From an uncultured Alphaproteobacteria bacterium (GTDB lineage Bacteria > Pseudomonadota > Alphaproteobacteria > Bin95): 54,505 bases of DNA. Numbering within the stretch: position 1 is the first letter of the stretch; each line of letters starts with the position of its first letter. The notes beneath the pieces were generated by a model. It ran no database searches and had not been told where the DNA came from. It saw nothing but the letters and a program-made list of their open reading frames with translations. Below are positions 1 through 7,460 of this stretch, piece after piece. A program made the translations under genes and the position numbers. The DNA lies in the NCBI GenBank assembly GCA_937891825.1, contig CALAHN010000060.1, positions 1 to 54,505 on the forward strand, written 5' to 3'.

Positions 1-7
1 AGCGAGA

Positions 8-892
8 TTATCCCGCCGCTCCAGTGGACGACTTTCTCACCGCCGTTCTCACACGGTGTTCCCGCCCTGCCTTCATGCGCGTGGCCGGCACCGTCCAGAG
101 CGCGGCATCCAGGTCGACCTCCGACCAGTCAGCCTCTAGCACCTCCGTCGTGCGCGCGGCGGTCAGGATCAGGAACTCCAGCGCTAGTTTGCTCGAAAGC
201 CCGATTGCCAGCTCAGGTAGGGTTTCTTGCAGGAAGGAAGGCACGGCGTCGTAGGCCATCGCGGCATGATGCTTACCGGTTCGCTCAGGTTGCTTGGGCA
301 GGCCGCGTGTGATGCCAGCGCAGGGGTTCTCGCCATCCCGGTGCCCAGCGGCGCGAGCCCAGTCCAGGACGGTCGAGATGCGCTGCCGGACGCGCCGAGC
401 CGTCTCAGGTTTGGTAAGCCAGATATCGCCCAATACCCTGAGCACATCCCCGCTCTCAATCTCGTTTACGCGCTTCTCTCCGATCAACGGGAAGACATAG
501 CGCTCCAAGGTGGAGATCCATTGCGCGCCGTGCTTTGCATTACGCCATGTTGGCTTCTGCGATTCATGTACACGGATCGCAGCCTCCCGGAAGGTCGGCG
601 CCGTCGCTTTCTCACTATTGCGCTCGGCAATCGGATCGCCGCCAGCGCGGGCGATCTTGCGCATGTGGGCGGCGACTTCGCGCGCTTCCGCTAATGGCAC
701 CATCGCCACACTGCCGAGGCCGATATCCTTGCGCACACCGCGGATAAGCAGGCGCAGCGTCCAACTCTTGGAGCCCGTGGGGCGCACATGCAGGTAAAGG
801 CCATTGCCGTCAGCGTACCGTCCCGGCTGCTTCGTATTCCGGACGCCTACCGCTGTCAGCGCATTCATTGGGTGCGCGCCGCTCTTCGCCAT
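8..892 (-). pseudogene. Truncated tyrosine-recombinase integrase next to tRNA-Ser
   Basis: Phage/island integrase with an N-terminal DUF4102-type arm-binding domain (GRYADGNGLYLHVRPTGSKSW, shared with P4-type integrases), a SAM-like core-binding domain, and the start of the catalytic domain with the first catalytic Arg (LTAARTTEVL). The ATG at 892 is preceded by GGGGGACGAG, so I use it rather than upstream ATGs that lie inside the tRNA. After the family-typical RMKAGREHRV the protein runs into 13 unrelated residues and stops. The later catalytic residues (H-x-x-R, H/W and Tyr) are absent, so it should be inactive for strand cleavage. Shifting by one base opens another frame that continues past the window edge. 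This could be a frameshift, or a junction with other DNA at about position 50. The position, reading away from the 3' end of tRNA-Ser, is the classic layout of a tRNA-integrated island lying to the left. Confidence 0.8.
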
Positions 893-1028
893 CTCGTCCC
901 CCAATCCGTACCACAATACATATGCGATGGGGTGAGACGCGATGCAATGCCCCGGAACCGCCTTTCGGCTGAAATCTGGGGATTTCTCGATGTTTTGAGA
1001 CGGCGAAAGATGGCTTGAAACTAGGTGA

Positions 1029-1118
1029 TGGCGGAGGGAGAGGGATTCGAACCCTCGAAGGAGTTGCCCCCTTAACGGTTTTCGAGACCGTCCCATTCAA
1101 CCACTCTGGCACCCCTCC
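1029..1118 (-). tRNA. tRNA-Ser (anticodon CGA)
   Basis: The minus strand reads GGAGGGG as acceptor 5' arm, then TGCCAGAGTGG. The anticodon stem ACGGT/ACCGT encloses loop CTCGAAA (anticodon CGA, reading UCG). A long class II variable arm (AAGGGGGCAACTCCTT) and the T-arm GAGGGTTCGAATCCCTC follow. The 3' acceptor strand TCCCTCC, discriminator G and an encoded CCA complete it. The large variable arm and G73 are serine identity features. Its 3' end faces the truncated integrase, so it is the probable attachment site of an integrated element. Confidence 0.96.
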
Positions 1119-1213
1119 GCAGGGTCGCCCAAACCGGCTCGGTCTGGTGTGAGCGGGGGAAACTAGCGGAGGCGGCGGGGGATCGCAAGCCGTCCCGCCG
1201 CCTTCCGCCCGCG

Positions 1214-1900
1214 CTATTCCGCCGCTCGCTGCAGCAAGGTCGCCGCATAGGTCTCGCGCCGGATCAGGTTGCCCTCGAACTCCGCCGGAAACACGTCCGC
1301 GACAGAGCCTTCGACGATCTCCGTCGCCAGAAGCGCCTCCGTCCAGGCCTTCACCTTCGGATAGCCGTCGATCAGGCCGGTCTTCAGGAGCGCGTCCGCC
1401 ATCAGGAAGCGTTGCAGGAAAGGCGTGTAGGCGCAATCGACCAGGCAAAGCCGGTCGCCGCCAAAGAACGGGCCGCCTGGCGCCTTGTCAGCCGCGAGCG
1501 CGCCTTCCAGCGTTTCAAGCGCGTCCCTGGCGTCTTCATGCGCCGCATCGGAGTCTGCCTTGGTCTTGGCGTAGTAGACCGCCGAGAGGCTGCTTGCGAA
1601 GTCAGGCGTAAAGTCGGTCCAGGCCCGGTGGCGGGCGCGGACAAGCGGATCTTCCGGGTGCAGGCGGGGCGCGATCGTCTCGTCCAGATATTCCGCGATT
1701 GCATTGCTTTCGAACAATGGCTGATCGTCGACCAGCAGCACGGGCACCTTGCCGTGCGGCGAGATCTTCATGAACCAGTCCGGGCGGTCGCGGAGGTTGA
1801 TATAGGTGGTCTCGAACGTGACCGACTTGGCGCGAAGGGCAATCACGGCCCTTTGCACCCAGGGTCAGGTGTAGGCGCTGATGAGATGCAGCTTGGGCAT
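1214..1900 (-). CDS. Glutathione S-transferase, putative selenoprotein (in-frame UGA at catalytic Cys)
   Basis: 228-residue GST with an N-terminal thioredoxin fold (PDWFMKISPHGKVPVLLVDD and the GSH-binding ESNAIAEYLDE) and an all-helical C-terminal domain. I start at the ATG at 1900, which has AGGGAGA six bases upstream. From there the frame reads MPKLHLISAYT, then TGA at 1865-1867, then PWVQRAVIALRAKS. Omega/beta-like GSTs have a catalytic Cys (C-P-[WFY]-x-Q-R) at exactly this place. A conventional annotation would begin at the GTG at 1858 and lose the first strand and active site. The frame is otherwise open to the end, which argues against a decayed gene. A strong stem-loop directly follows the UGA (see 1829-1859). 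I infer Sec at residue 12, using glutathione for conjugation, thiol transfer or reduction. The alternative is a recent nonsense mutation or sequencing error. The gene is monocistronic. Confidence 0.85.
1829..1859 (-). promoter_or_regulatory. Candidate bacterial SECIS hairpin in the GST mRNA
   Basis: Starting six bases after the UGA, GGUGC pairs with GCGCC (one G-U). After one A-C mismatch, AAGGGC pairs perfectly with GCCCUU, leaving a seven-base loop CGUGAUU. The loop begins at +18 from the UGA and has G as its second base. The published bacterial SECIS consensus is a small hairpin 16-37 nt after the UGA with a G in the first two loop bases, so this fits. The structure is seen directly; SelB binding is inferred. 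Confidence 0.65.
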
Positions 1901-2013
1901 CGGCGTCTCCCTTGGGGTTAAGGCGGCCAGTATACAGGAAAATCGCGGCGCTTGTGCGCGCCGCCCCGCCGCGCCAAGCTTTTCCCTTGTTCAGCAGAGA
2001 AGGAAGCCAAGCG

Positions 2014-3426
2014 ATGCAGGACGACGCCGAAGCCCGTGAGGCCCAGAAGGGCGTGTTCGATGCGGGCCGCAGCATAGTGCGGCCGAAGCGCGGCGGCCTC
2101 GGCACGGTCACGGCGCCGGCCGCCGATATTCCGGTCTTCGCGACGACCGACGTGCTCGTCGTCGGCGGCGGACCGGCCGGCACCACGGCCGCCATCGCCG
2201 CGGCGCGGACCGGCGCAAAGGTCATCCTGGCGGAGCGTTATAATCATCTGGGCGGGCTTTCGACCGGCGGCCTCGTCATCTGGATCGACCGCATGTCCGA
2301 CTGGGACGGCAAGCTCGTGATCCGGGGCCTGGCGGAGGAATTGCTCGACCGGCTGCCGGCCGATGCGATCAAGGGGCCGTCGAAGGCGCTTTGGGGCAGC
2401 CGGGATGAGGCCGCCGTTTCGGCGTGGGCGCCCAGGGCGTCGGCCCACCACGGCGCCGTCACCTGGGCGCCGATGATCGACCCGGAATGGCTGAAGCTCG
2501 CCTCGCTCGCGATGATCTCGGAAGCGGGCGTCGATGTGCTGCTGCATACCTGGGTGACGGCGCCGTTGATGGAGGACGGGCGGATCGCCGGCGCCATCGT
2601 CGAATCGAAGGAAGGTCGGATGGCGATCCGAGCGGGCGCGGTCGTCGACGCCTCCGGCGACGGCGACATGTTCGCGCGCGCCGGGGAGGGGGCCGAGGGC
2701 GATATCGACCAGGACAACATCCATCACTGCGCCAACACTGCATCCCTGCTGTCCGGCGTCGACGTCGATGCTTGGATGGCGTTCCGCACGAGCGATTCCA
2801 CGGGCTTCAAGGAATTCATGCAGGCCGGGCGGGCGGCGGTGAAGCATTTCATTCTGCCCATGGCGGGCTGGCGCGACGATGTCGTCGTCTTCATGGGGCC
2901 GCGGTTCGCGGGCTTCGATGTCCTGAAGATCGACGACCTGACCCAGCTGGAGCTGCTGTCGCGGCAGGCGATCGTCGACCTGCTGCATTTCTACAAACGC
3001 CATGCGCCGGGGTTCGAAAAAGCCTGGTTGATGTTGACCGCGCCGCAACTGGGCGCGCGCCACAGCCGCCGGCTTGTCGGCCAGACCAGGATGACGGCGG
3101 CCGAAACCCGGAGCGGCCAGGTTCTTGCCGACGAGATCGGCGTCAGCCCGAGCCTCAGTCCGAACTGGCCGACCGTCTCCGTGCCCTATGGCGCCCTGTT
3201 GCCGCAGTCGACGCCGAACCTGCTGGTCGCGGGCCGGCATATTTCGTCGGACGCGCAGACCCACACCTTCATGCGGGAAATTCCCCAATGCTGGCTGACC
3301 GGCCATGCGGCCGGCGTCGCCGCCGCGCTGACGGCCGGGCGCAAGCTCGCGGCGCGGGACGTGCCGGTCGCCGACATCCGCAAGGAACTGGCGCGGCAGG
3401 GCGCGTATCTGCAGGCGCCCGCATAA
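2014..3426 (+). CDS. FAD-dependent oxidoreductase (FAD_oxidored family)
   Basis: 470 residues with a dinucleotide-binding GGGPAGTTAAIAAARTG about 45 residues in, followed by the acidic LAERYNHLGG loop typical of PF12831-type flavoproteins. A second conserved block near the C-terminus (LLVAGRHISSDAQTHTFMREIPQCWLTGHAAGVAAAL) closes the FAD site. The start is the ATG with AGGAAG nine bases upstream; longer readings add an unrelated N-terminus. It is soluble, with no signal peptide. It is first in an apparent operon with an enoyl-CoA hydratase (42 nt gap) and a TauD-like dioxygenase (27 nt gap), suggesting degradation of an organic acid. The substrate cannot be deduced. Confidence 0.88.
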   Translation: MQDDAEAREAQKGVFDAGRSIVRPKRGGLGTVTAPAADIPVFATTDVLVVGGGPAGTTAAIAAARTGAKVILAERYNHLGGLSTGGLVIWIDRMSDWDGKLVIRGLAEELLDRLPADAIKGPSKALWGSRDEAAVSAWAPRASAHHGAVTWAPMIDPEWLKLASLAMISEAGVDVLLHTWVTAPLMEDGRIAGAIVESKEGRMAIRAGAVVDASGDGDMFARAGEGAEGDIDQDNIHHCANTASLLSGVDVDAWMAFRTSDSTGFKEFMQAGRAAVKHFILPMAGWRDDVVVFMGPRFAGFDVLKIDDLTQLELLSRQAIVDLLHFYKRHAPGFEKAWLMLTAPQLGARHSRRLVGQTRMTAAETRSGQVLADEIGVSPSLSPNWPTVSVPYGALLPQSTPNLLVAGRHISSDAQTHTFMREIPQCWLTGHAAGVAAALTAGRKLAARDVPVADIRKELARQGAYLQAPA

Positions 3427-3468
3427 CGGCGCGCCCAAGGCGATAGTTTAGAGGAGAGACATAGCGCC

Positions 3469-4239
3469 ATGAGCTTGATCGAGCTGACCTTCGACGACCG
3501 CGGCGACAAGGGCCGCGTCGCCCGCGTGATGTTCAACAATCCGGAAAAGCGCAACGCGCTTGGCCTGGAGGGCAAGCAGCAATTCATCGACGTCATGGCG
3601 TCGATCAAGCATGACGGGAGCTTGCGGGCGGTCGTGCTGACCGGCGCCGGCGACAAAAGCTTCGTCGGCGGCACCAATTTGGCGGAAATGAAGGACTTCG
3701 ACCTGGATGGGGCCGAAGCGTCCTCGACGAAGACGCACCGGGTCTGCGACGCCGTGCGCCAATGTCCGGTTCCGGTGATCGCCCGGATCAATGGCTATTG
3801 CTTCGGCTCGGGCTTCGAGATTGCAGCCTGCGCCGATATGCGGGTCGGCGTGCGGGGCGCAAAATTCGGCATGCCGGAAGTGCGGTTCGGCATCCCGTCG
3901 GGCATGGAGGCCTCCGCCCTGCCGCGCCTGATCGGCTGGGGCAAGGCCACGGAACTGGTGCTGACCGGCGATCATATCGACGCCGAGGAAGCGCATCGCA
4001 TCGGCTTTCTGGAGCGCCTGGTCGATCCGGCCGATCTGGACGATGCGGTCGAGCGTTGGGTCCAATCGCTGCTGGCGTGCGGGCCGAAGGCCGTCCGCAT
4101 TCAGAAGCGGCTCATCATGGACTGGGACCGGATGTCGGTGACCGATGGCGCCCGGGCCGGCATTCAGGCTTATGTCGAAGCCTATCGGAGCGACGAGCCG
4201 AACCGCCTTATGACGGCGTTTCTCAACCGCCGCCGCTAA
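3469..4239 (+). CDS. Enoyl-CoA hydratase/isomerase (crotonase) family protein
   Basis: 256-residue crotonase-fold protein. The CoA-binding and oxyanion-hole segments are visible as FVGGTNLAEMKDF and RINGYCFGSGFEIAACADMRV. The usual catalytic Glu region follows in AKFGMPEVRFGIPSG. The start is supported by GAGGAGAG upstream. Members hydrate or isomerise 2-enoyl-CoA esters, but many catalyse other CoA-ester reactions. Here it sits between a flavoprotein and a TauD dioxygenase, so a dedicated catabolic role is more likely than general fatty-acid oxidation. It is one of three crotonase genes in the window. Confidence 0.9.
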   Translation: MSLIELTFDDRGDKGRVARVMFNNPEKRNALGLEGKQQFIDVMASIKHDGSLRAVVLTGAGDKSFVGGTNLAEMKDFDLDGAEASSTKTHRVCDAVRQCPVPVIARINGYCFGSGFEIAACADMRVGVRGAKFGMPEVRFGIPSGMEASALPRLIGWGKATELVLTGDHIDAEEAHRIGFLERLVDPADLDDAVERWVQSLLACGPKAVRIQKRLIMDWDRMSVTDGARAGIQAYVEAYRSDEPNRLMTAFLNRRR

Positions 4240-4266
4240 GGCGGAAGGTTAGAAGGAGCAAGTTCA

Positions 4267-5106
4267 GTGGACGTGCGTTTCAAGAACCTGTCGCCGCATA
4301 CCGGCGTCGAAGTCGAAGGCGTCGATCTCAGGCGGCCGCTCGCGCCGGACCTTCGCGACGCGCTCAATCAGGCCTTTATCGAAGGCTCGGTTCTCGTCAT
4401 TCGGGACCAGGACCTGGACCCCCATCAGCTTCTGGCGGCGGCCAGGCAGTTCGGCCAAGTCTTCCCCCAGCACAATACCCGCTTCCAATTGAAGGAATGC
4501 CCGGAAATCCACTACATCTCGAACCAGGACACCTATGCCGACGGGCGCCGCTACATTCCGGGCGAGGGGTATCATACGGACCACTCAAACGCCGCCCGTC
4601 CGCCCAAGGCGACGGTGCTGCACGCGAAGGAACTGCCAAGCAAGGGCGGCGATACGCAATTCGTGAATATGGGGCTGGCCTACGAGCGCTTGCCGGCGGA
4701 CCTGCGGGCCAAGCTCGACGGTTTGATGGCGGAGCATGTCTATCAGTCGAGCCATAGCGCGAGGAAGCTTGTCGGGCTGACGGCAAAGCGGAAGGATGAG
4801 ATTGAACAAAGCGTCACGCACCCGCTGGTCCGCACCCACGACGAGACCGGCCGGAAGGCGCTCTATATCAATCCGATCCGGATCGAGCGAATTTCAGGCA
4901 TGGCGAACGCGGACGCGCTGCCCTTGCTGGACCAATTGCTGGAGCACGCGGTCCAAACCGCCCATGAATACCGCCATGTCTGGCGGCCGGGCGATTTCGT
5001 CATGTGGGACAACCGCAACCTGCTGCACAAGGCCAATGGCGACTATGACATCGCGGAGCGCCGGTATCTGTATCGGCTGATGCTGGCGGGCGAAGCGCCG
5101 GCCTGA
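4267..5106 (+). CDS. TauD/TfdA-family Fe(II)/2-oxoglutarate dioxygenase
   Basis: 279 residues starting at GTG, with AAGGAG eight bases upstream. The metal site is H-x-D in GYHTDHSNAARPP plus a distal His in WDNRNLLHKANGDYD. A conserved Arg near the C-terminus (ERRYLYRLML) would bind 2-oxoglutarate. Family members hydroxylate sulfonates, aryloxyacids, betaines or similar carboxylates at the expense of 2-oxoglutarate and O2. It is the last gene of the three-gene operon and is followed by a stem-loop. A second, divergent TauD homologue lies at 20417-21283. Confidence 0.9.
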   Translation: MDVRFKNLSPHTGVEVEGVDLRRPLAPDLRDALNQAFIEGSVLVIRDQDLDPHQLLAAARQFGQVFPQHNTRFQLKECPEIHYISNQDTYADGRRYIPGEGYHTDHSNAARPPKATVLHAKELPSKGGDTQFVNMGLAYERLPADLRAKLDGLMAEHVYQSSHSARKLVGLTAKRKDEIEQSVTHPLVRTHDETGRKALYINPIRIERISGMANADALPLLDQLLEHAVQTAHEYRHVWRPGDFVMWDNRNLLHKANGDYDIAERRYLYRLMLAGEAPA

Positions 5107-5111
5107 ACGCA

Positions 5112-5146
5112 AACCGCCCCGCTGACCTGGCGTCGGCGGGGCGGTT
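5112..5146 (+). terminator. Probable terminator after the TauD gene
   Basis: AACCGCCCCGC and GCGGGGCGGTT form a perfect 11-bp stem around a 13-base loop, six bases past the stop codon. There is no clear U-tract after it, so it may act bidirectionally between the converging genes or only as an mRNA 3'-end stabiliser. Confidence 0.6.
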
Positions 5147-5176
5147 GTCGGCGGCGATCGCGGCGGGCGCCATATT

Positions 5177-5419
5177 TTAGTGAGCCACGACGGGGTTCAC
5201 TTTGACCCGGACGCCGCGGCCGCTCAGCCCGCCGACGACGGCGCGGGCGCGCTTCGCGAAGGTCAGAGCGTCGCCAGGCCCCAGGATGATGTCGGCGGCG
5301 CGGTCCGACGCTGTGACCCAGACATTGCCTTCCAGGGAAACCAGGGTTTCGCCCGGCGCCATGTCGAGGCCTTCAACGGCGAGGCCGGGGACGTCGAACT
5401 CGGATGTGATGCGTTGCAT
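5177..5419 (-). CDS. DUF2917-family small protein
   Basis: 80-residue cupin-like small protein (MQRITSEFDVPGLAVEGLDM, then GNVWVTASDRAADIILGPGD). It resembles the DUF2917 family, in which a short beta-rich domain carries W-V-T and L-x-x-G-[DE] motifs. The start at 5419 is preceded by AAGGAAT. DUF2917 genes often lie beside tiny helical proteins and a GcvA-type LysR regulator, and that is the arrangement here. Its function is unknown; a redox or stress role is only a guess from context. Confidence 0.7.
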   Translation of the reverse strand: MQRITSEFDVPGLAVEGLDMAPGETLVSLEGNVWVTASDRAADIILGPGDALTFAKRARAVVGGLSGRGVRVKVNPVVAH

Positions 5420-5432
5420 TGGCAGGAATTCC

Positions 5433-5615
5433 TTATTGACCGGGGATTGTGGAGCGTTCGCCGCCCCGGGCGCCGGCAAGGGCGGCGCGAATGCGGCTGA
5501 AGAAGCCGACCGAAAGGCCCTTCATCGTTCTGGCCTGTTCGCGGCGGCCGAGATTGATGGCTTCGACGATTTCGGTCTGGGGCGGGACGGCGTTGACGCC
5601 GAGCGGCAGGTACAT
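5433..5615 (-). CDS. Small helical protein of unknown function
   Basis: 60 residues preceded by AAGAAGGAAT, a good ribosome-binding site. The middle (INLGRREQARTMKGL, then FFSRIRAAL) is predicted helical and basic. It aligns without gaps to the next small protein upstream over about 29 residues (shared G-R-x-E-Q and A-A-L), so the two look like paralogues. I do not recognise a named family; DUF1127-type proteins occupy similar places but their motif is absent. It lies 13 nt upstream of the DUF2917 start and is likely cotranscribed with it. Confidence 0.6.
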   Translation of the reverse strand: MYLPLGVNAVPPQTEIVEAINLGRREQARTMKGLSVGFFSRIRAALAGARGGERSTIPGQ

Positions 5616-5657
5616 GATGGCATTCCTTCTTGAGATGAGCTTGCGGAGAGAGGCGGG

Positions 5658-5843
5658 TTACAGAGTTGCGGGCTCGGCCGGGCGCGGCGCCTGCGGCTTC
5701 AAGCGCAGCGCTGCCTTGACGTGCGCGACAGTGCGTCGGACGAACGCGGCAAAGGCGATCGACTGCTCCAGGCGGCCGCGTGCGACTGCGGCATCCATCT
5801 GTTCCAGGGTCGGGATCTGCGGGTCGGCATTCTGGGCTGACAT
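5658..5843 (-). CDS. Small helical protein, paralogue of the neighbouring ORF
   Basis: 61 residues with an upstream AGGAAG. The core ARGRLEQSIAFAAFVRRTV is helical and amphipathic, and the tail is Pro/Ala-rich. It is the first gene of a three-gene leftward unit and diverges from the LysR gene across about 117 bp, which must hold both promoters. No function can be named. The pairing with a divergent LysR suggests regulation by it. Confidence 0.6.
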   Translation of the reverse strand: MSAQNADPQIPTLEQMDAAVARGRLEQSIAFAAFVRRTVAHVKAALRLKPQAPRPAEPATL

Positions 5844-5960
5844 GTGAGGCTTCCTCGTGTGTCGTCTTTCGATGAAGGGGATTTATGGCGAGCCAATTGG
5901 TTTGACACCGGACGATTTCTCAGTGCAGCGTTGAGGAAAACTCATAGCTGGAGGAAATCA

Positions 5961-6905
5961 TTGCATAACGCTTTGCCGCCGCTCACGGCGCTGCGCGCGT
6001 TCGAGGCGACTGCGCGCCTCGGCGCGATGTCGCGCGCGGCCGAGGAATTGAGCGTCACGCCCGGCGCTCTCAGTCATCAGATCCGCGGCCTGGAGGACTA
6101 TCTGGAGGTCAAGCTGTTCGAGCGGCTGCCGCGCTCGATCCAACTGACGCCGGCTGGCGCGGCCCTATATCCGGGGCTGCAAGGCGGGTTTCAGCAGATC
6201 CGGGAGGCGGTCGCCGCCCTGCGCCGGTTGGCGGACCCGAATGTGCTGGTCATCAGCACGCCGCCTGGATTGACGGCGAAATTGCTGGCGCCGCGGCTCT
6301 ATCGGTTCGCCGAAACCCATCCCGATGTCGAGGTGCGGGTCGCGTCGTCATCCAAGGTGGCGGATTTCCTGACCGACGGCGTCGATCTGGCGATCCGCAA
6401 TCTGCCGCTCGGGAGCCCGCCGCCGCAGGGACTCGTCGTCGAGCATTTAATGAACCTGCAGGTGCTGCCGGTCTGTGCGCCAAGCGCGATCGCGCGCTTC
6501 GGGTCGCTTACGACGCCGTCCGACCTCGCCCGATTTCCGTTGATTCAGGATGACATGATGATCGGCACGACGCGCTTGCCACGTTGGAGCGAGTGGTTCG
6601 AGGCCGCCGGCGCGCCCGAAGCCGCCCATGGCGGCGGGCTTGGCTTCAACAGCCCCGATCATGCGCTCGACGCAGCGGTCGAAGGGGCCGGGGCGTTGCT
6701 GGCGCAGACGATCCTCGCCCATGACGATCTCAAATCCGGGCGCCTTGTCGCGCCGTTCGACCTGGCGCTGCCGACCGGGCGGGAGTTCTGTCTGGTCTAT
6801 CCCGATGGCTCGACCAAGCGCCCGATCGTTGCGGCTTTCAGGGAATGGGTCTTGCGGGAAGTTGCGGCGACCTGTGTGTCATGTGCTGGAGGGGCTAAGG
6901 ATTGA
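5961..6905 (+). CDS. LysR-family transcriptional regulator (GcvA-like)
   Basis: 314 residues. An N-terminal winged helix (LPPLTALRAFEATARLGAMS, then RAAEELSVTPGALSHQIRGL) resembles GcvA. A LysR substrate-binding domain follows (LVISTPPGLTAKLLAPRL, VDLAIRNLPLG). I choose the TTG at 5961 because GGAGG lies six bases upstream and GcvA proteins begin here; longer frames add unrelated residues. It is divergent from three small genes and overlaps the GNAT gene downstream. It is likely a local autoregulator; the effector is unknown. Confidence 0.88.
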   Translation: MHNALPPLTALRAFEATARLGAMSRAAEELSVTPGALSHQIRGLEDYLEVKLFERLPRSIQLTPAGAALYPGLQGGFQQIREAVAALRRLADPNVLVISTPPGLTAKLLAPRLYRFAETHPDVEVRVASSSKVADFLTDGVDLAIRNLPLGSPPPQGLVVEHLMNLQVLPVCAPSAIARFGSLTTPSDLARFPLIQDDMMIGTTRLPRWSEWFEAAGAPEAAHGGGLGFNSPDHALDAAVEGAGALLAQTILAHDDLKSGRLVAPFDLALPTGREFCLVYPDGSTKRPIVAAFREWVLREVAATCVSCAGGAKD

Positions 6906-7417
6906 CCGAAGAATTTCAGCGGGGGTGGCGGCCGGGCGTCATCGGGGATGTCGTGCGCGCCCATGCGACCTACTACGCCGCCGAATGGGGCTTCGGCATG
7001 GCGTTCGAGGCGCGCGTCGCGGGCGATATGGCGGCGTTCCTGGGCCGCTACGACCCGGAACGCGACCTGCTCCTAACAGCGGATGGAGCCGCTGGGTTCC
7101 TTGCGAGCGTGGCGATCGACGGTTCCGATCCGGCGCTGGCGGATGGGGAAGCGCATCTCCGCTGGTTCATTGCGACCGATGCGGCGCGCGGACGCGGCGT
7201 CGCGCGTCGCCTGTTGGCGGCGAGCCTGACATTCGCCGCGGCCCGGGGTTTCCGGTCTTGCTATCTCGATACATTCGCCGGCCTCGACGCCGCGCGCACG
7301 CTGTATGAGCGGCATGGCTTTCGCCTTGAGCATGAAGCCGATGACATGACCTGGGGCGTTCGTGTGCGCGAGCAGCGCTTTCGGTCCGACCTGCCTGCAA
7401 CTGGGGCGGCGCACTAA
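6902..7417 (+). CDS. GNAT-family N-acetyltransferase
   Basis: 171 residues starting at TTG, which overlaps the LysR stop as TTGA; GGAGGGG lies upstream. The acetyl-CoA pyrophosphate loop is visible as DAARGRGVARRLLAAS, followed by CYLDTFAGLDAARTLYERHGF, the usual motif A/B arrangement. It resembles the acetyltransferase half of MarR-GNAT regulators, but there is no MarR domain here. Translational coupling to the LysR suggests joint expression. The substrate is unknown. Confidence 0.85.
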   Translation: MTEEFQRGWRPGVIGDVVRAHATYYAAEWGFGMAFEARVAGDMAAFLGRYDPERDLLLTADGAAGFLASVAIDGSDPALADGEAHLRWFIATDAARGRGVARRLLAASLTFAAARGFRSCYLDTFAGLDAARTLYERHGFRLEHEADDMTWGVRVREQRFRSDLPATGAAH

Positions 7418-7418
7418 T

Positions 7419-7437
7419 CGCCCGATCGCGTCGGGCG
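7419..7437. terminator. Short stem-loop between convergent genes
   Basis: CGCCCGA and TCGGGCG form a perfect 7-bp stem with a five-base loop, just after the GNAT stop and before the end of the convergent reductase gene. There is no U-tract, so it is a weak or bidirectional terminator candidate. Confidence 0.45.
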
Positions 7438-7460
7438 TTGAGGCATTCGGCTGGGCCGCT

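Noticed and set aside
1858-1900. Reading the GST UGA as a simple stop, with the gene starting at the downstream GTG
   Set aside because: The GTG has no Shine-Dalgarno and would remove the first beta-strand and active site. The upstream ATG has a good one. A pseudogene remains possible but a second identical case in the window makes it less likely.
1918-3438. Long minus-strand open frame opposite the FAD oxidoreductase (also 15419-17515, 31132-33279 and 46319-48463)
   Set aside because: These are shadows of genuine genes in a GC-rich genome. Their translations are Arg/Ala/Gly/Pro-rich, have no recognisable domains and no ribosome-binding sites, whereas the plus-strand genes have clear motifs.
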